Shown here: piece after piece, positions 8,082 to 18,748 of the stretch
Layout of the letters: each line of letters begins with the position of its first letter
How positions within the stretch are numbered: position 1 is the stretch's first letter
NCBI RefSeq assembly: GCF_947500765.1
Contig: NZ_CANMTH010000014.1
Span: 1-64,000, forward strand
Reading direction: 5' to 3'
Length of the DNA stretch: 64,000 nt
Origin: an uncultured Formosa sp.
GTDB taxonomy: Bacteria; Bacteroidota; Bacteroidia; Flavobacteriales; Flavobacteriaceae
Translations under genes and position numbers: made by a program
Notes under the pieces: generated by a model
What the model was told of the DNA's origin: nothing
Seen by the model: only the letters and a program-made list of their open reading frames with translations
Databases searched by the model: none

Positions 8082-10298
8082 TTAAAAAATTTCGATTATT
8101 GAATGGCCAGAATTTAAAGTAATACGCCCACCATTATCTAAAACAGTTTTATTATTTACTTTTATTTTAGATGCTTTATTTACTACAAATTCAGCAGTCA
8201 TGTTTGCAGGAATATCTATAGCGTAATATTGAGTATTATCTGCTTTTAAAATGTATTCACCTTTAATTTGTCCTCTTAATGTTGGAACAACGATCGAACT
8301 TGAATTTAAATTTTCTAATTGTGGTTTTATAGTCGCTACCGCATAACCTGGTACTTTTGGCTGAATACCCCACATATACCTCGGAATAATATTAGCTGGA
8401 GCAGCACCCCAAGCATGATTCCAATCGGCATTAGGTTTATACTTCATATCCCAAGCTTCAAGTGTAATTGTAGATCCAATTTCAATCATATTATACCAAC
8501 TTCTATCGTGTGTTGCCGTCATTAATTCTAAAGCATAATCACTTTCATTGGCATTATATAATCCCTCTAACAAATATTGTGCACCATACACACTACACGC
8601 CATACCCCGGATTTTCACAAAATCTACCACCGATTTCATATGTTTTTCAGGAACGATATTAAACGCTAAAGCCATCATATTTGAATGAAGCGATGCATGA
8701 TCTGTCCCTTCTCCATCGGTATACACGCCTAAATTTTTATCGAGTAACTTATTATTAATAGCTTCTTTTACTTGTAAGGCTAATGTTTTATATTCTTTTT
8801 CTTCATCTGTTTTATTCAAAACTCTAGCAAAATCTGCCATTATTTCTAAGTTTTTATAATACAAACAATTAATTACAGTATTAATTGGAGTAAACACAAA
8901 CCCATCGCGTTCACCTTCTTTTGTTGCTAATTTCCAACCTGTATCTTTTTGTGCTGGAGGCCAATCTACAATATCTTTAAGTTTAGATTTAGGATCTTTA
9001 AATCCTAATTTTTTCATGAATTCTGGAGTCGCTTTTGTTGAACTTATCAGTCCATCTTCGCGACGTAACTCCATTAAAGTTTTATGCTTTAACTTATCGT
9101 AGTATTTTTCAATAAGTTCTGTATTTCCAGTATACATATAATCGGCATAAAACATTAAGGCAACATGTAATTGCCATTCTGTAGGCCATGTAGGTTGCTC
9201 CATAAAATATTCTATAGTTTGTCTCGCTATAGCGTATTCTCTATCTGTGGTATAATGACTTAATTGATTTAGATATGCATCTGCTTCATACGGAATACGT
9301 TCCCTGTCTCCATCTACATAAACACCCGCAAATGTTGTAGCTTTAATAGAATATTTACATAAATCCCAAACCTGATTCAAAATTGTATCTGAACTTTTAA
9401 AATAACTTTCTTCGTCTTCCCAATAACTAAAATAAGCCACTTGATTAAAATCTGCCGACTCTAACGTTCCTTTTACATGCTCGACTTCTGCATATCTAAA
9501 AGGCATTAAAACAGGAAATGAATCTGGTAATTGTATCGCTACAGCTTTAGTGTTTCTTTTATCTGGTTTTATAGCAAGACTATATTTACTTTGCAATGGA
9601 TTTACAGGAACTTTTATTTTTTGATAACGAATAGTTCCTTTAGGTTTTCTATTTATTTTTTGATTGATAAGCTGCTCTCCAATATGAAAAACAAGTGTAT
9701 CTATTACTGATGTTTTGTAGTTAAATTCTATAGTTGAAAACGCATCTTTACCAAAATCTATAAAATAAGAACTGTCTGTAATTTGTTTAAACTCTTCAGG
9801 TTTTATATGCTCAACTCTAAAACTATTCGTACTGGTTATGATATCTTTTTTAGCTCCAATTTTAAAACTTTGAATTTCTGAATACGAACTTTCGTTATCC
9901 TTCTCATCCCAAGTTTTAACTTTCCAAAAATAAGTCTGCCCAACTTCAAGTAGTGTGTCTTTAATTTCAACATCTATAGATTGACTGCTAACTGTTTTTC
10001 CTGAATCCCATACATCTCCAGTATTATTTTCTATTAATATTTTAGATGATGCTACTAATATCTGAAATGCAGACTGCTCTACTATTGTACTTGGTAATTC
10101 CCAGGCAAACTCAGGTTCTTGGTCTACAATTACTACATCTTGTGGTTGCCTAATAAATTCTACAGATAAACCTAAAGGCGCAGTATTTTTATTGCTTTCT
10201 GTATGATGATTAGATTTACATGCCACAATAAAAACCGTACTAACACATAGCACATATAGCAGTAAATACTGAAACCTAGGTTGTTGCATTTTTAGCAT
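8082..10298 (-). CDS. GH78-family alpha-L-rhamnosidase-like lipoprotein
   Basis: The product has about 738 residues. An ATG at 10298 (MLKMQQ...) is preferred over the one at 10343, because the signal peptide and lipobox IVAC then sit at the N-terminus; 10289 is also possible. An Ig-like N-terminal domain (EFAWELP...FQILVASS...WKVKTWD) is the standard start of GH78 enzymes. The catalytic (alpha/alpha)6 region has DGDRERIPYEAD at about 329-340, matching the D...ER.P.E.D acid cluster of the family, and a C-terminal part with EAWDMKYKPNADWNHAWGAAP. It should hydrolyse terminal alpha-L-rhamnosides or a related 6-deoxy/uronic sugar in the periplasm or at the surface. The 174-bp space upstream is the largest within the operon and may hide a secondary promoter. 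Confidence 0.85.
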   Translation of the reverse strand: MLKMQQPRFQYLLLYVLCVSTVFIVACKSNHHTESNKNTAPLGLSVEFIRQPQDVVIVDQEPEFAWELPSTIVEQSAFQILVASSKILIENNTGDVWDSGKTVSSQSIDVEIKDTLLEVGQTYFWKVKTWDEKDNESSYSEIQSFKIGAKKDIITSTNSFRVEHIKPEEFKQITDSSYFIDFGKDAFSTIEFNYKTSVIDTLVFHIGEQLINQKINRKPKGTIRYQKIKVPVNPLQSKYSLAIKPDKRNTKAVAIQLPDSFPVLMPFRYAEVEHVKGTLESADFNQVAYFSYWEDEESYFKSSDTILNQVWDLCKYSIKATTFAGVYVDGDRERIPYEADAYLNQLSHYTTDREYAIARQTIEYFMEQPTWPTEWQLHVALMFYADYMYTGNTELIEKYYDKLKHKTLMELRREDGLISSTKATPEFMKKLGFKDPKSKLKDIVDWPPAQKDTGWKLATKEGERDGFVFTPINTVINCLYYKNLEIMADFARVLNKTDEEKEYKTLALQVKEAINNKLLDKNLGVYTDGEGTDHASLHSNMMALAFNIVPEKHMKSVVDFVKIRGMACSVYGAQYLLEGLYNANESDYALELMTATHDRSWYNMIEIGSTITLEAWDMKYKPNADWNHAWGAAPANIIPRYMWGIQPKVPGYAVATIKPQLENLNSSSIVVPTLRGQIKGEYILKADNTQYYAIDIPANMTAEFVVNKASKIKVNNKTVLDNGGRITLNSGHSIIEIF

Positions 10299-10472
10299 AA
10301 TTATTTTGTTATAATGTATATTCAAGTTGCACAATCCAGACAAAAATTAGCACTTTAACAGTGTTAAGGTTTAATAAATTTATGATGTCTTTCATTTTAA
10401 TATCATTTAAAACTCTACTACTAGCAATTTTCATCAATTATAGTTCCTTTAATTAGGACTTCCTTACTACAA

Positions 10473-12776
10473 TTAATAACGCATCACATCACTATTTATT
10501 GGCAATAACTCCTCCCCTTGTAAAGCATATTTCACTTCAATAACTCTTGGTTTATCGCTTGGTCTGTATGTAATAATTATTGGGTGTAATCCTTGTTTTA
10601 AGGCGACTTTACCATAACGTTTTCTTGGTCCGTGCCATCCGCTATTATCTACAACAATATTTTCTCCTATTTTTAAAATATCTCCGCCATCAGAACGTGT
10701 TTCAAATTCGTAAATACCATCTTGTTCTGCTTTAAAATACCCTTTATATATTACAGAAAATTTCTTTTCATCTTTTAAATTGCCTAAAGCAATACTATCT
10801 ACTTTTGTAAAGTTTGTACTTTTTGGTAGCTTAACATCTGCCACTGTCTTAAACTTTCCTTTTACAATGTATTGTTTTAAACCTTTTTTTGTAACTACAT
10901 CAGCATCTACCGCTTCAACATACTTTCTACGAACTACTTTTGTAGATTTTAAATCATTATAGATATCTCCTCTGTATGAACGCGCTTTAATTTCAACCGT
11001 ATCATTTACAACAAAAGGAGCTTCATATTTTAGAGAAGCCTTAGTCGGAACAGTGCCATCAAGCGTATAATAAATATCTGTTCCTTTTAAATCGTAAGCT
11101 AAATTTAAATTCACAGTTGTTTCATCTACAAAGGCAATTTCTTTATCTAATCCTTTTACTGCGGGCACATAATAATATACGCCTAGAGCATCCAATCTGT
11201 CATATTGTTTTTCAACAGTTGCATTAAATACCTCTAAATCTTTATTGTCTTTAGGTGCCCATGCATTTTCTGCCACAACCAACATTCTTGGAAATGCCTG
11301 ATACTGTAAACGTTTGTAACTCGGAATATGTTCTGTCCATAAATTCCCTTGAATTCCTAAAACATTAGCTTCTTCTTCGGCTGTAAAATCGGCAGGAATT
11401 GGTTCGTAATTATAGACGTTCTCTATTGGATTTCCTTCATTTAAATAATCGAAATAATAAGCAGCTGTAGTTGTTACCACAACACCATTTCCATTTTTCG
11501 CAGCAATTTTAGGTGCATTTGGCGCCCAATTTCTCCACCACATTACATTGGCACTTTTAGATAAACCACCGGTTACAATTTCATCCCAACCCATAAATTT
11601 CTTTCCTTTAGATTGTAGAAATTTTTCGATATCTCTATTAAAAAATGATTGTAATTCGTGTTCATCTTTTAAATTATTATCCTTTATCGCTTTCTGACAA
11701 TGAGGGCACACTTCCCAAGATGCAATATTTACTTCATCTCCTCCAATATGTACATATTCTGCAGGAAATAATTCTACAACCTCAGCTAAAACATTTTTCA
11801 TAAACTCGTAAGTTGTTTCTTTTCCTAAACACGTAGGATAGGTAAATACGGTATCCCAACCAGACTCTCCATTACAAGATAAAAACGGATAATTATCTAT
11901 AGCCGATTTAAAATGTCCTGGCATATCTATTTCAGGAATTACGGTAATACATCTAGCATCTGCATAGGCTACAATTTCTTTAATTTGGTCTTGAGTAAAA
12001 AATCCACCGTATTTACGTTCGCCATTAATTTCTTTAAAATTAGATTCATCTATAGTGTATAACTTGTTTTCTACCGCTCTATCCATGCAAATGGTATCTT
12101 GATTATTTGGTGTTCTCCAAGCTCCTTTTTCTGTTAATAACGGATATTTTTTAATCTCTACTCTCCAACCTTGATCGTCGGTTAAATGCATGTGGTACGT
12201 ATTTAACTTATACAATGCCATGTTATCTAAAAAGTCTTTTACTTCATTTATATTGAAAAAATGACGACTAAAATCCATGTGCATACCACGCCATTCAAAA
12301 CGAGGTTCGTCTTCAATGTTTACAGATGGTACAAACCAATCCGTAGCGACTTTATTAGTGTTTTCAATAGCAGTTGGTAATAATTGGCGTATAGTTTGAA
12401 CGGCATTAAAAAAACCACTTTCTTCTGATGCTTTAATTGTAATTGAAGTTGGATTCACATCTAATTGATATCCACCTTTTTTTAATCCTTCTACTGTTTC
12501 AAAAACAATAGCATTTTCTGCTAAAGTATTTTGTAATTCTAAATTGTAACCGGCTGCTTTGCTAAATATGCCCGTTAAATAATCTGCTGCTTTTTGCTGA
12601 CTTTCGTCTTGAAGAATAATTGCCGTATTAGATTCAATTTTAAAAGAACCTTCATTAAGCTTTAAACTTGATGGTTTAGGAAGTATAGACACATCTTCCT
12701 GCTTAAATGATGGATTAGGCTGTCCGCATGATACTAAAAGCAGTGTTAGCAACAATAACGTGATGTATTTTCTCAT
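10473..12776 (-). CDS. GH20 beta-N-acetylhexosaminidase lipoprotein with PA14 domain
   Basis: The protein has 767 residues with lipobox LVSC. The GH20 N-terminal alpha/beta domain (about 30-150) precedes the TIM barrel with HMHLTDDQGWR and the catalytic pair D347-E348 in YVHIGGDEVN, for substrate-assisted catalysis through the 2-acetamido group. A chitobiase-type C-terminal sandwich (YYTLDGTVPTKASLKY) and a PA14 domain (about 640-750, YEFETRSDGGDILKIG) follow. It would release terminal beta-GlcNAc or beta-GalNAc from glycan antennae. Of the three GH20 enzymes in the window this is the only one with PA14, so the three probably differ in linkage preference. Confidence 0.94.
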   Translation of the reverse strand: MRKYITLLLLTLLLVSCGQPNPSFKQEDVSILPKPSSLKLNEGSFKIESNTAIILQDESQQKAADYLTGIFSKAAGYNLELQNTLAENAIVFETVEGLKKGGYQLDVNPTSITIKASEESGFFNAVQTIRQLLPTAIENTNKVATDWFVPSVNIEDEPRFEWRGMHMDFSRHFFNINEVKDFLDNMALYKLNTYHMHLTDDQGWRVEIKKYPLLTEKGAWRTPNNQDTICMDRAVENKLYTIDESNFKEINGERKYGGFFTQDQIKEIVAYADARCITVIPEIDMPGHFKSAIDNYPFLSCNGESGWDTVFTYPTCLGKETTYEFMKNVLAEVVELFPAEYVHIGGDEVNIASWEVCPHCQKAIKDNNLKDEHELQSFFNRDIEKFLQSKGKKFMGWDEIVTGGLSKSANVMWWRNWAPNAPKIAAKNGNGVVVTTTAAYYFDYLNEGNPIENVYNYEPIPADFTAEEEANVLGIQGNLWTEHIPSYKRLQYQAFPRMLVVAENAWAPKDNKDLEVFNATVEKQYDRLDALGVYYYVPAVKGLDKEIAFVDETTVNLNLAYDLKGTDIYYTLDGTVPTKASLKYEAPFVVNDTVEIKARSYRGDIYNDLKSTKVVRRKYVEAVDADVVTKKGLKQYIVKGKFKTVADVKLPKSTNFTKVDSIALGNLKDEKKFSVIYKGYFKAEQDGIYEFETRSDGGDILKIGENIVVDNSGWHGPRKRYGKVALKQGLHPIIITYRPSDKPRVIEVKYALQGEELLPINSDVMRY

Positions 12777-12826
12777 ACTTTTAAAAGTTTATTTACTCTT
12801 GGTTTTATTTATGGTTGGCTATTTTA

Positions 12827-14938
12827 TTAACCTCTGTCTGGATCTAATTCTATATTTTGTTTCACTGCGTCATCAAATTGCTTCAAAATTATATCTGATA
12901 ATTTAGCTTTACTCTTCCATTCTTTATCTCCTAAGACTCCCGCTTTGGAATAATTAAATGGACTAAAATTTATTTTTTCGTAACTTTTTCTGTTCTTAAA
13001 TCTAAAATCTGCTTCTAACGGATTCTTAAAATTTGGATTGATTAAAAAGCTATGTCTATCAAAGTTCTTTTTCTGCCAGTCTTTAAAGCTGTGTGCATTA
13101 AAATCGTAAACATTTCCACTTTCATTCCAGTATATATTGTAATCTATATCTGCATTAACATCATCCCAAGCGCCTTTAGCAACCATGCCTTCATTAAATA
13201 ATATAATATTATTAGTGAACGAAAACGATTTGTGATCTTCGGCTATAGTACATTGTAACTGATATTTTTTAGCATATGCCAATATGTTATTCTTTACAAC
13301 ATTGTCTTTTCCGTAATTTTGCTGAAATCCACCTGTTTTTGTGTTATAAACTAAATTATTCTGAAACACAATTCCCGATGATCCTTCATCTGCATACATT
13401 CCCCAGCCACCGTAAGAATACGAATGTATATGATGAATCAAATTATTTTCGACCACGGTACCTTCTGAAGCTCCCAAGGTATAAATTGCGGCCATATCGC
13501 TTAATAAATCCCAACCAATATGATGAATATGATTGTAAGCAATAGTGTTCCTTTTTGCTAAACTAGGTGCATATCCCCAAATCCAACCAACAGAAATTCC
13601 GGTGTAATAAAAATTCCCGATATCGTTATGCGTAATGTTATTGTCTGAACTATGCCCAACCCAAACACCGACTGCAGCAGGAAATTCCTGACCACCTGAT
13701 TGAATAATATTGTTATTTACAGTAATGTGATGTGTATGTTCGCTTCCTCCTAAAGCTTTAAAATTGCCTAAATACACGCCACCACCACCAAGATTATGCA
13801 TATAGAAATTTTCTACTACAGAATTGCTTACTCCTTTACCAAACCACAATGCATGCTGACCTATTTTAGAGATTTCTCCATTATAAAATGTGACATTTCT
13901 AGCTCCTTTAACATCAATAGCTGCATTTAACTTAGCTGCTGCTTGATTAGGTTCTGAGCCAGAAGATGGAATTTTATAATGACAATATTCAAAACTCAAT
14001 CCTTCAAATCTAATGTGTTCTACATAATTGTGTTTAGAAGCATCCCCTTTTATAGAAACTAATTGTTCTAATACAGGAGCAACTATAGTAGTATTTTCTA
14101 ACGTTTCTTCTGCTTTTGGCATATAATATAAAATCCCTTTTTGACTTAAAAACCATTCTCCAGGAACATCTAAAGCATCTTTGTAGTTTTCAAAAACCAC
14201 GCGTGTACCTTTTTTTAATTTGTTCCAAGGTTTCATACCGTTTCCTGAGGTCGTAATAGATAAACTTTCTTTATCTATAGCATCTATATGTCGTAACGTA
14301 TAATCCCATTTATGATAGGCTTTAAATCTTAGTTGAGAAATTTCTTCTTCATTTATTTTCGATAACAATTTAAAAGCATCTTTACTAAAAAACAGCTTTT
14401 GTTCTGCTTTTTCTGCCACTTTAGATCTGCCTTGTTTCCAAATTTGCTCTTGAACACTATCTATTTCTATGAAATTTTCATTAGGTGTACGTGCTAAAGT
14501 AGCACGTTTATTATTTACATATAACTGATCGAATTTCCATTTGTAATATACACTCTCACGAATTTTAGCTTCCCAAAGTCCATCTGAATTTATAGAGAAA
14601 CCTTCAATAATTTTTCCACCACTAAAAACAGGGTGAGCACCTTTTTCTGCTTTATAAATAATTGGATAATTTTCAGAACCGCTATCTTCTGCTGTTAACA
14701 GAAAAGTCTCCTGCATTATGTAATTTCCATCTTTTACAATTACAGTATAAGATTGCCCCTCAGTAGTCGTTTTTCTATGTTCTCTTATTGCATTACGCGC
14801 CCCAATTAAATTAGCTAAGGGCTGTAATTCACCCCCTGAATTGTTGTTATTTCCGTTGGGAGATATATAGAATGTTGTTTGTGCTTGTAAAGAAAAGCAA
14901 CTAATGACAAAAAAAAATACAAGGTTAGTATACTTCAT
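12827..14938 (-). CDS. Right-handed parallel beta-helix glycosidase, GH141-like
   Basis: The protein has 703 residues with a signal peptide cut near LQAQ. The start FYISPNGNNNNSGG and the motif IVKDGNYIMQETFLL are typical of the beta-helix enzymes grouped around GH141 and GH120. Many beta-helix coils follow at about 330-600 (NNIIQSGGQEF, NTIAYNHIHHIGW, NNLIHHIHSYSYGGWG). GH141 contains an alpha-L-fucosidase from the RG-II system and a xylanase, so fucosidase is an attractive but unproven call here, next to GH29 genes. It ends with a charged tail (ELDPDRG). It lies 2 bp from the upstream esterase-like gene, suggesting translational coupling. Confidence 0.7.
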   Translation of the reverse strand: MKYTNLVFFFVISCFSLQAQTTFYISPNGNNNNSGGELQPLANLIGARNAIREHRKTTTEGQSYTVIVKDGNYIMQETFLLTAEDSGSENYPIIYKAEKGAHPVFSGGKIIEGFSINSDGLWEAKIRESVYYKWKFDQLYVNNKRATLARTPNENFIEIDSVQEQIWKQGRSKVAEKAEQKLFFSKDAFKLLSKINEEEISQLRFKAYHKWDYTLRHIDAIDKESLSITTSGNGMKPWNKLKKGTRVVFENYKDALDVPGEWFLSQKGILYYMPKAEETLENTTIVAPVLEQLVSIKGDASKHNYVEHIRFEGLSFEYCHYKIPSSGSEPNQAAAKLNAAIDVKGARNVTFYNGEISKIGQHALWFGKGVSNSVVENFYMHNLGGGGVYLGNFKALGGSEHTHHITVNNNIIQSGGQEFPAAVGVWVGHSSDNNITHNDIGNFYYTGISVGWIWGYAPSLAKRNTIAYNHIHHIGWDLLSDMAAIYTLGASEGTVVENNLIHHIHSYSYGGWGMYADEGSSGIVFQNNLVYNTKTGGFQQNYGKDNVVKNNILAYAKKYQLQCTIAEDHKSFSFTNNIILFNEGMVAKGAWDDVNADIDYNIYWNESGNVYDFNAHSFKDWQKKNFDRHSFLINPNFKNPLEADFRFKNRKSYEKINFSPFNYSKAGVLGDKEWKSKAKLSDIILKQFDDAVKQNIELDPDRG

Positions 14939-14940
14939 TT

Positions 14941-17406
14941 TTATTCTGTTTCAAACTCAATATCTCCGTTTTCTAAACTCCAATCATTTCCAAAAAAACC
15001 AGCTGCTTTAATACCAGAAACTCCTTCTTTGTATGTAGACGGTGTAAAAACCATAACATCTGGAATACCAACTCCCGAAGAAAAGTATCTATTAGGTGTC
15101 ACAGATTTAAACCCAGTAATTCCTGTACCTGAAACCACTCCTACTGCTGCAATTTCACTATCTGTTCTTGGATACGTAAAATAAACGCCATATTCATTGC
15201 CTGTAAAAGTTTTATTTCCAACTGTAATTTGGTTTCTTTTAATTTGAACAGGACTATTAGATAATAGTAACTTCCATGCTTTATTTGTAGAGGCATTACC
15301 ATAAAGAATTACAGATCTGTCTTTGTATTTAGATAATTTAAAATCTTTATCAGATACAATTTCTATAGCTCCATTCCCTTTATAATAAAATGTTTCAGCA
15401 TCAAAACGTGCTTTATTGAAAGACCAATCATTTTCTTCTTGGGTCCCTTTTGTAGCATACACAAAAACCATATTGTGTTTAAAAGCATCTTTAAAACTTC
15501 CGTATCGTAATGGGTTTTTCTCAAGTGTATTTATAGGTTTTTCTGCTAATACCCATGTATCACTTTGTTTTTCGAACCATACATCACCTTGCTTATACTC
15601 TGATAAATTAGCAAAAGATGTACTATCAATTTTTACCTGAATTGTATCTGAAGCCACAGCATGTCTTAAATCTAGTTTAAACTTTTTTAAGTTTTCTGTT
15701 TCTATCTGAATAGACCTTGTTTTTAAAACTTCACCTTTCTTTATTTGCTTCTCGTTACGTACATTTTGAGAAACTTTAACACCGCTAAATTCAAATTGTT
15801 TGTCTTGTTGATATAAAGTAATATATCTACTTTCTGAAGATACTCCAGGAGTTGCTGTTCTAAATTCAAATGATTTTACATCTCCATTATTTGGAATAGT
15901 ATGCCATTTAAAATAATCGAAAATGGTACTAAAATCAATTCCAAACCAATGTTTTTTATCAGGATATTCTAAATAGGCAAAATCTGGATGATAATCTCCT
16001 AAATAATTACGCATAAATCTTGCCTGCTCTACAGGAACTACATCATCTGCATCTCCATGCTGAATGTAAATACCATGTTGTAAATAATTTTTAGATAATT
16101 CTAAGGTATAACTTGCATGACTTGATCTTTCAAACATTTGTTCTAAAGGTTTTGCATCTTCAATTTTCTCTTTATTTGCATAAGAAAACAAAGAATACCA
16201 TCCAGAAATAGGTGCAATAGCAGCCCATTTACTCGGGAAGGTAACACCAATTTGCCACGTACCATGACCTCCCATAGAATGCCCTGTTAAATATGTTTTC
16301 TTAGGATCTGTGCCATACATTTTTTCTGCAATAGCTTGTACTTCCATCGCATCCCAACGTCCCCAATCTTCCCAATCGAAACCAAAATTTCTACGATTTG
16401 TTGGTGCAATTACATGCCCCCAATCTTTTGCTTTGTATTCAGCTGCTTGTCGTCTTGCTTCTACACTAGCGCCATGTAAAGACAAAAACATTGCAGGCTT
16501 GTCGTCTGTTGTAAGATTTCCTTCTTTTACTGAAAAGTATTGAACACTTCCATCTATATCAGAAATAAACGTTCTAGAATAAAACTGTTCTGGGGTTTTA
16601 ACTTTGTATAATACAGATGATTCATCTAACAGCGTATTTCCTTTAAACAACTGTACTTTTACTCTTACTGTATCTTTTTCTGAATAATTATCTTGTACAG
16701 AATAAGGTACTTTCCGCATTGATAACGGAATAATAGAAGGTACTTTTGTTGCAATAATATGTCCATTAGTTTCTGTTACAATTTTAAGCCCTTTTAGCGT
16801 TTTTAGCGTTGAATTTAAAATACGAATAGATCCTATTTTTGTATCGTTTTCAGTAGTTAAAAAATCAGGAATTGTCATATCTCTTTCTAACAAATCTATA
16901 GACTTAAGTACTGGTAGTAATTGAAGATTTACCTGACCGCGTCCGCCTTTAACTAAAAAAGTATTTTTCCCTTTTTTTAATTGAATTGGATGATATGTTA
17001 AGTGCTTATTATAAACATCTCCACCACGAGGAATACCATTAACGTATACTTCTCCATGACCAGAAATCTCTAAAATCTTAACCTCAGATTTCGGAGATTC
17101 ATATGTAATATACAAATATCCTCCTCTTAATTTTCGACTTTTAAAAACTCCTTTTTCATCGGCTGAAATTGATTCCCATTTTTCATCTTCTCCATCGCGA
17201 TTTAAACCTATAACATCGTTCAAATTAGGTTCATAATTATCTTGAGTTATAAGATCATAAAGCACAGCGTCTTTATAAATAATCGATCGGTTAGATCTAC
17301 CTGTAGACCCGACAACTATTCCGTTCGTTAAAGGAATAGTGTCTTGGGCAAAACCTGATACCAGGACGAAAAAAATAAAAAATAGACTTAAATTATAATT
17401 TACCAT
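14941..17406 (-). CDS. Secreted prolyl-oligopeptidase-fold alpha/beta-hydrolase, probable carbohydrate esterase
   Basis: The 821-residue protein has a signal peptide ending near GFAQ. The N-terminal 280 residues look like beta-sandwich modules (VYVNGIPRGGD, KKGKNTFLVKGGRGQVNL). An alpha/beta-hydrolase domain follows with nucleophile S377 in TGHSMGGHG, acid D454 in HGDADDVVP and H486 in DKKHWFG. The C-terminal 300 residues are beta-rich and lack a familiar signature. Fold and context favour an acyl esterase acting on a substituted glycan, or less likely a peptidase trimming the glycopeptide. It sits between a GH141-like gene and a GH29 gene with 2- and 15-bp gaps. Confidence 0.72.
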   Translation of the reverse strand: MVNYNLSLFFIFFVLVSGFAQDTIPLTNGIVVGSTGRSNRSIIYKDAVLYDLITQDNYEPNLNDVIGLNRDGEDEKWESISADEKGVFKSRKLRGGYLYITYESPKSEVKILEISGHGEVYVNGIPRGGDVYNKHLTYHPIQLKKGKNTFLVKGGRGQVNLQLLPVLKSIDLLERDMTIPDFLTTENDTKIGSIRILNSTLKTLKGLKIVTETNGHIIATKVPSIIPLSMRKVPYSVQDNYSEKDTVRVKVQLFKGNTLLDESSVLYKVKTPEQFYSRTFISDIDGSVQYFSVKEGNLTTDDKPAMFLSLHGASVEARRQAAEYKAKDWGHVIAPTNRRNFGFDWEDWGRWDAMEVQAIAEKMYGTDPKKTYLTGHSMGGHGTWQIGVTFPSKWAAIAPISGWYSLFSYANKEKIEDAKPLEQMFERSSHASYTLELSKNYLQHGIYIQHGDADDVVPVEQARFMRNYLGDYHPDFAYLEYPDKKHWFGIDFSTIFDYFKWHTIPNNGDVKSFEFRTATPGVSSESRYITLYQQDKQFEFSGVKVSQNVRNEKQIKKGEVLKTRSIQIETENLKKFKLDLRHAVASDTIQVKIDSTSFANLSEYKQGDVWFEKQSDTWVLAEKPINTLEKNPLRYGSFKDAFKHNMVFVYATKGTQEENDWSFNKARFDAETFYYKGNGAIEIVSDKDFKLSKYKDRSVILYGNASTNKAWKLLLSNSPVQIKRNQITVGNKTFTGNEYGVYFTYPRTDSEIAAVGVVSGTGITGFKSVTPNRYFSSGVGIPDVMVFTPSTYKEGVSGIKAAGFFGNDWSLENGDIEFETE

Positions 17407-17421
17407 ACAAAAACGACTTTT

Positions 17422-18723
17422 CTATTTTATTTTAAGTTTAATAATCTCATCAATACTATCTATAGACGTTGTATTTAAATATAAAAACGTCCCTTCTTTC
17501 ATTTGTTTAAACTTGATTTTTGTTTTACCATCGAAAGTTGTAGCAGAAGAAATTTTCTCTTTTAATTCAGATATAAAAATATATGGTGTTGCTGGTGCTT
17601 CTAAAACATGAACATATAACATTTTATCCTTTTTAGTAATGGTTCCCCATTCTTGAGCTGCTGTTACATTTCCTCTAGTACCATAAATACTTTCACCATA
17701 CTTTGTTGTCCATGCTCCAATCTCTCCTAAAGTATCTACAAATTCTGGTTGAATTTTACCGTTTGGCATTGGTCCTACATTAAGCAATAAGTTTCCGTTT
17801 TTACCTGCTGCATTGACTAAAAAGTGGATTAATTTTTCTGTACTCTTAAATTTTTTGTCATAGATACTATATCCCCATTTTCCTGCCATAGTCGCACAAG
17901 ATTCTAATGGTAATTGACTTACATGAACGCCATCACTATAACCTCCATGATTTTCTCCTGGTAAATCACGTTCAAAAGTTTGAATATCGTCACCTGCTAT
18001 GGGCTGAATATGGTGATTATTTGCAATTAATGTACTCGGACTTAACTCATGGATTAGTGAATAAATCTCGTCATAATGCCAATTTGCTTCTTTTTGATCC
18101 CAATGTCCATCAAACCAAATGCAACCTATTTCTCCATAGTTAGTCAATAATTCTGTAAGTTGTGCTTTCATAAAGTCTACATACTTTTGCCAAGCTTCTG
18201 CATCTCCTTTTTTACCATTTTTATAATCATCGCGTCTCCAATCTAATAATGAGTAATAGAAATTTAATTTAAGACCTTCCTTCTTACAAGCTGCTGCTAA
18301 TTCCTTTAAAGGATCTTTTCCGTAAGGCGATGCATCAACAATATTAAAATCACTTGCATCAGTATCGAACATACTAAAACTGTCGTGATGACGCGTAGTG
18401 ATCGTAATGTATTTCATCCCTGCATCTTTAGCTAACTTCACCCATTCTTCAGCATTAAATTCTTGAGGATTAAAAAAATCTGCTAAACGCTCATAATTAT
18501 CTGCTTTTATTTTCTTTAACAACATTACCCATTCGCCATCTGCCAAGACACTGTAAACTCCCCAGTGAATAAACATACCAAATTTCATATCTTGAAACTC
18601 TTTACGCGCTTCTAAGTTACCTGCTGTAGGTGTATAATCTGGCATTGGAAAATCGTAATGCTTTTGTGCTTTAACCGCTGTGAACATAAAGCTCATTACT
18701 ACTAGAAAAAATATCTTTTTCAT
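17422..18723 (-). CDS. GH29 alpha-L-fucosidase (433 aa)
   Basis: A signal peptide (cut near VKAQ) precedes the GH29 barrel with KFGMFIHWGVYS, TTRHHDSFSMFD and the nucleophile D205 in IWFDGHWD. The strand GKNGNLLLNVGPMPNGKI and a short C-terminal sandwich complete the usual 430-residue form. It is a retaining enzyme expected to remove alpha-linked fucose from the non-reducing end or from a GlcNAc core in the periplasm. It is one of three very different GH29 proteins in this operon, which suggests separate linkages (core alpha-1,3/1,6, antenna alpha-1,2/1,3/1,4) rather than redundancy. Confidence 0.94.
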   Translation of the reverse strand: MKKIFFLVVMSFMFTAVKAQKHYDFPMPDYTPTAGNLEARKEFQDMKFGMFIHWGVYSVLADGEWVMLLKKIKADNYERLADFFNPQEFNAEEWVKLAKDAGMKYITITTRHHDSFSMFDTDASDFNIVDASPYGKDPLKELAAACKKEGLKLNFYYSLLDWRRDDYKNGKKGDAEAWQKYVDFMKAQLTELLTNYGEIGCIWFDGHWDQKEANWHYDEIYSLIHELSPSTLIANNHHIQPIAGDDIQTFERDLPGENHGGYSDGVHVSQLPLESCATMAGKWGYSIYDKKFKSTEKLIHFLVNAAGKNGNLLLNVGPMPNGKIQPEFVDTLGEIGAWTTKYGESIYGTRGNVTAAQEWGTITKKDKMLYVHVLEAPATPYIFISELKEKISSATTFDGKTKIKFKQMKEGTFLYLNTTSIDSIDEIIKLKIK

Positions 18724-18748
18724 CTTTTAATATTATTTTTTTGGTTGA

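Noticed and set aside
10344..10472. Short palindrome TTAACAGTGTTAA in the gap before GH78 as a possible terminator
   Set aside because: Only 6-bp arms and no T run; more likely chance or a minor regulatory site.
12827..14938. Pectate or alginate lyase for the beta-helix protein
   Set aside because: The FYISPNGNNNNSGG start and IVKDGNYIMQ motif belong to the GH141/GH120-type beta-helix proteins; no lyase signature seen.
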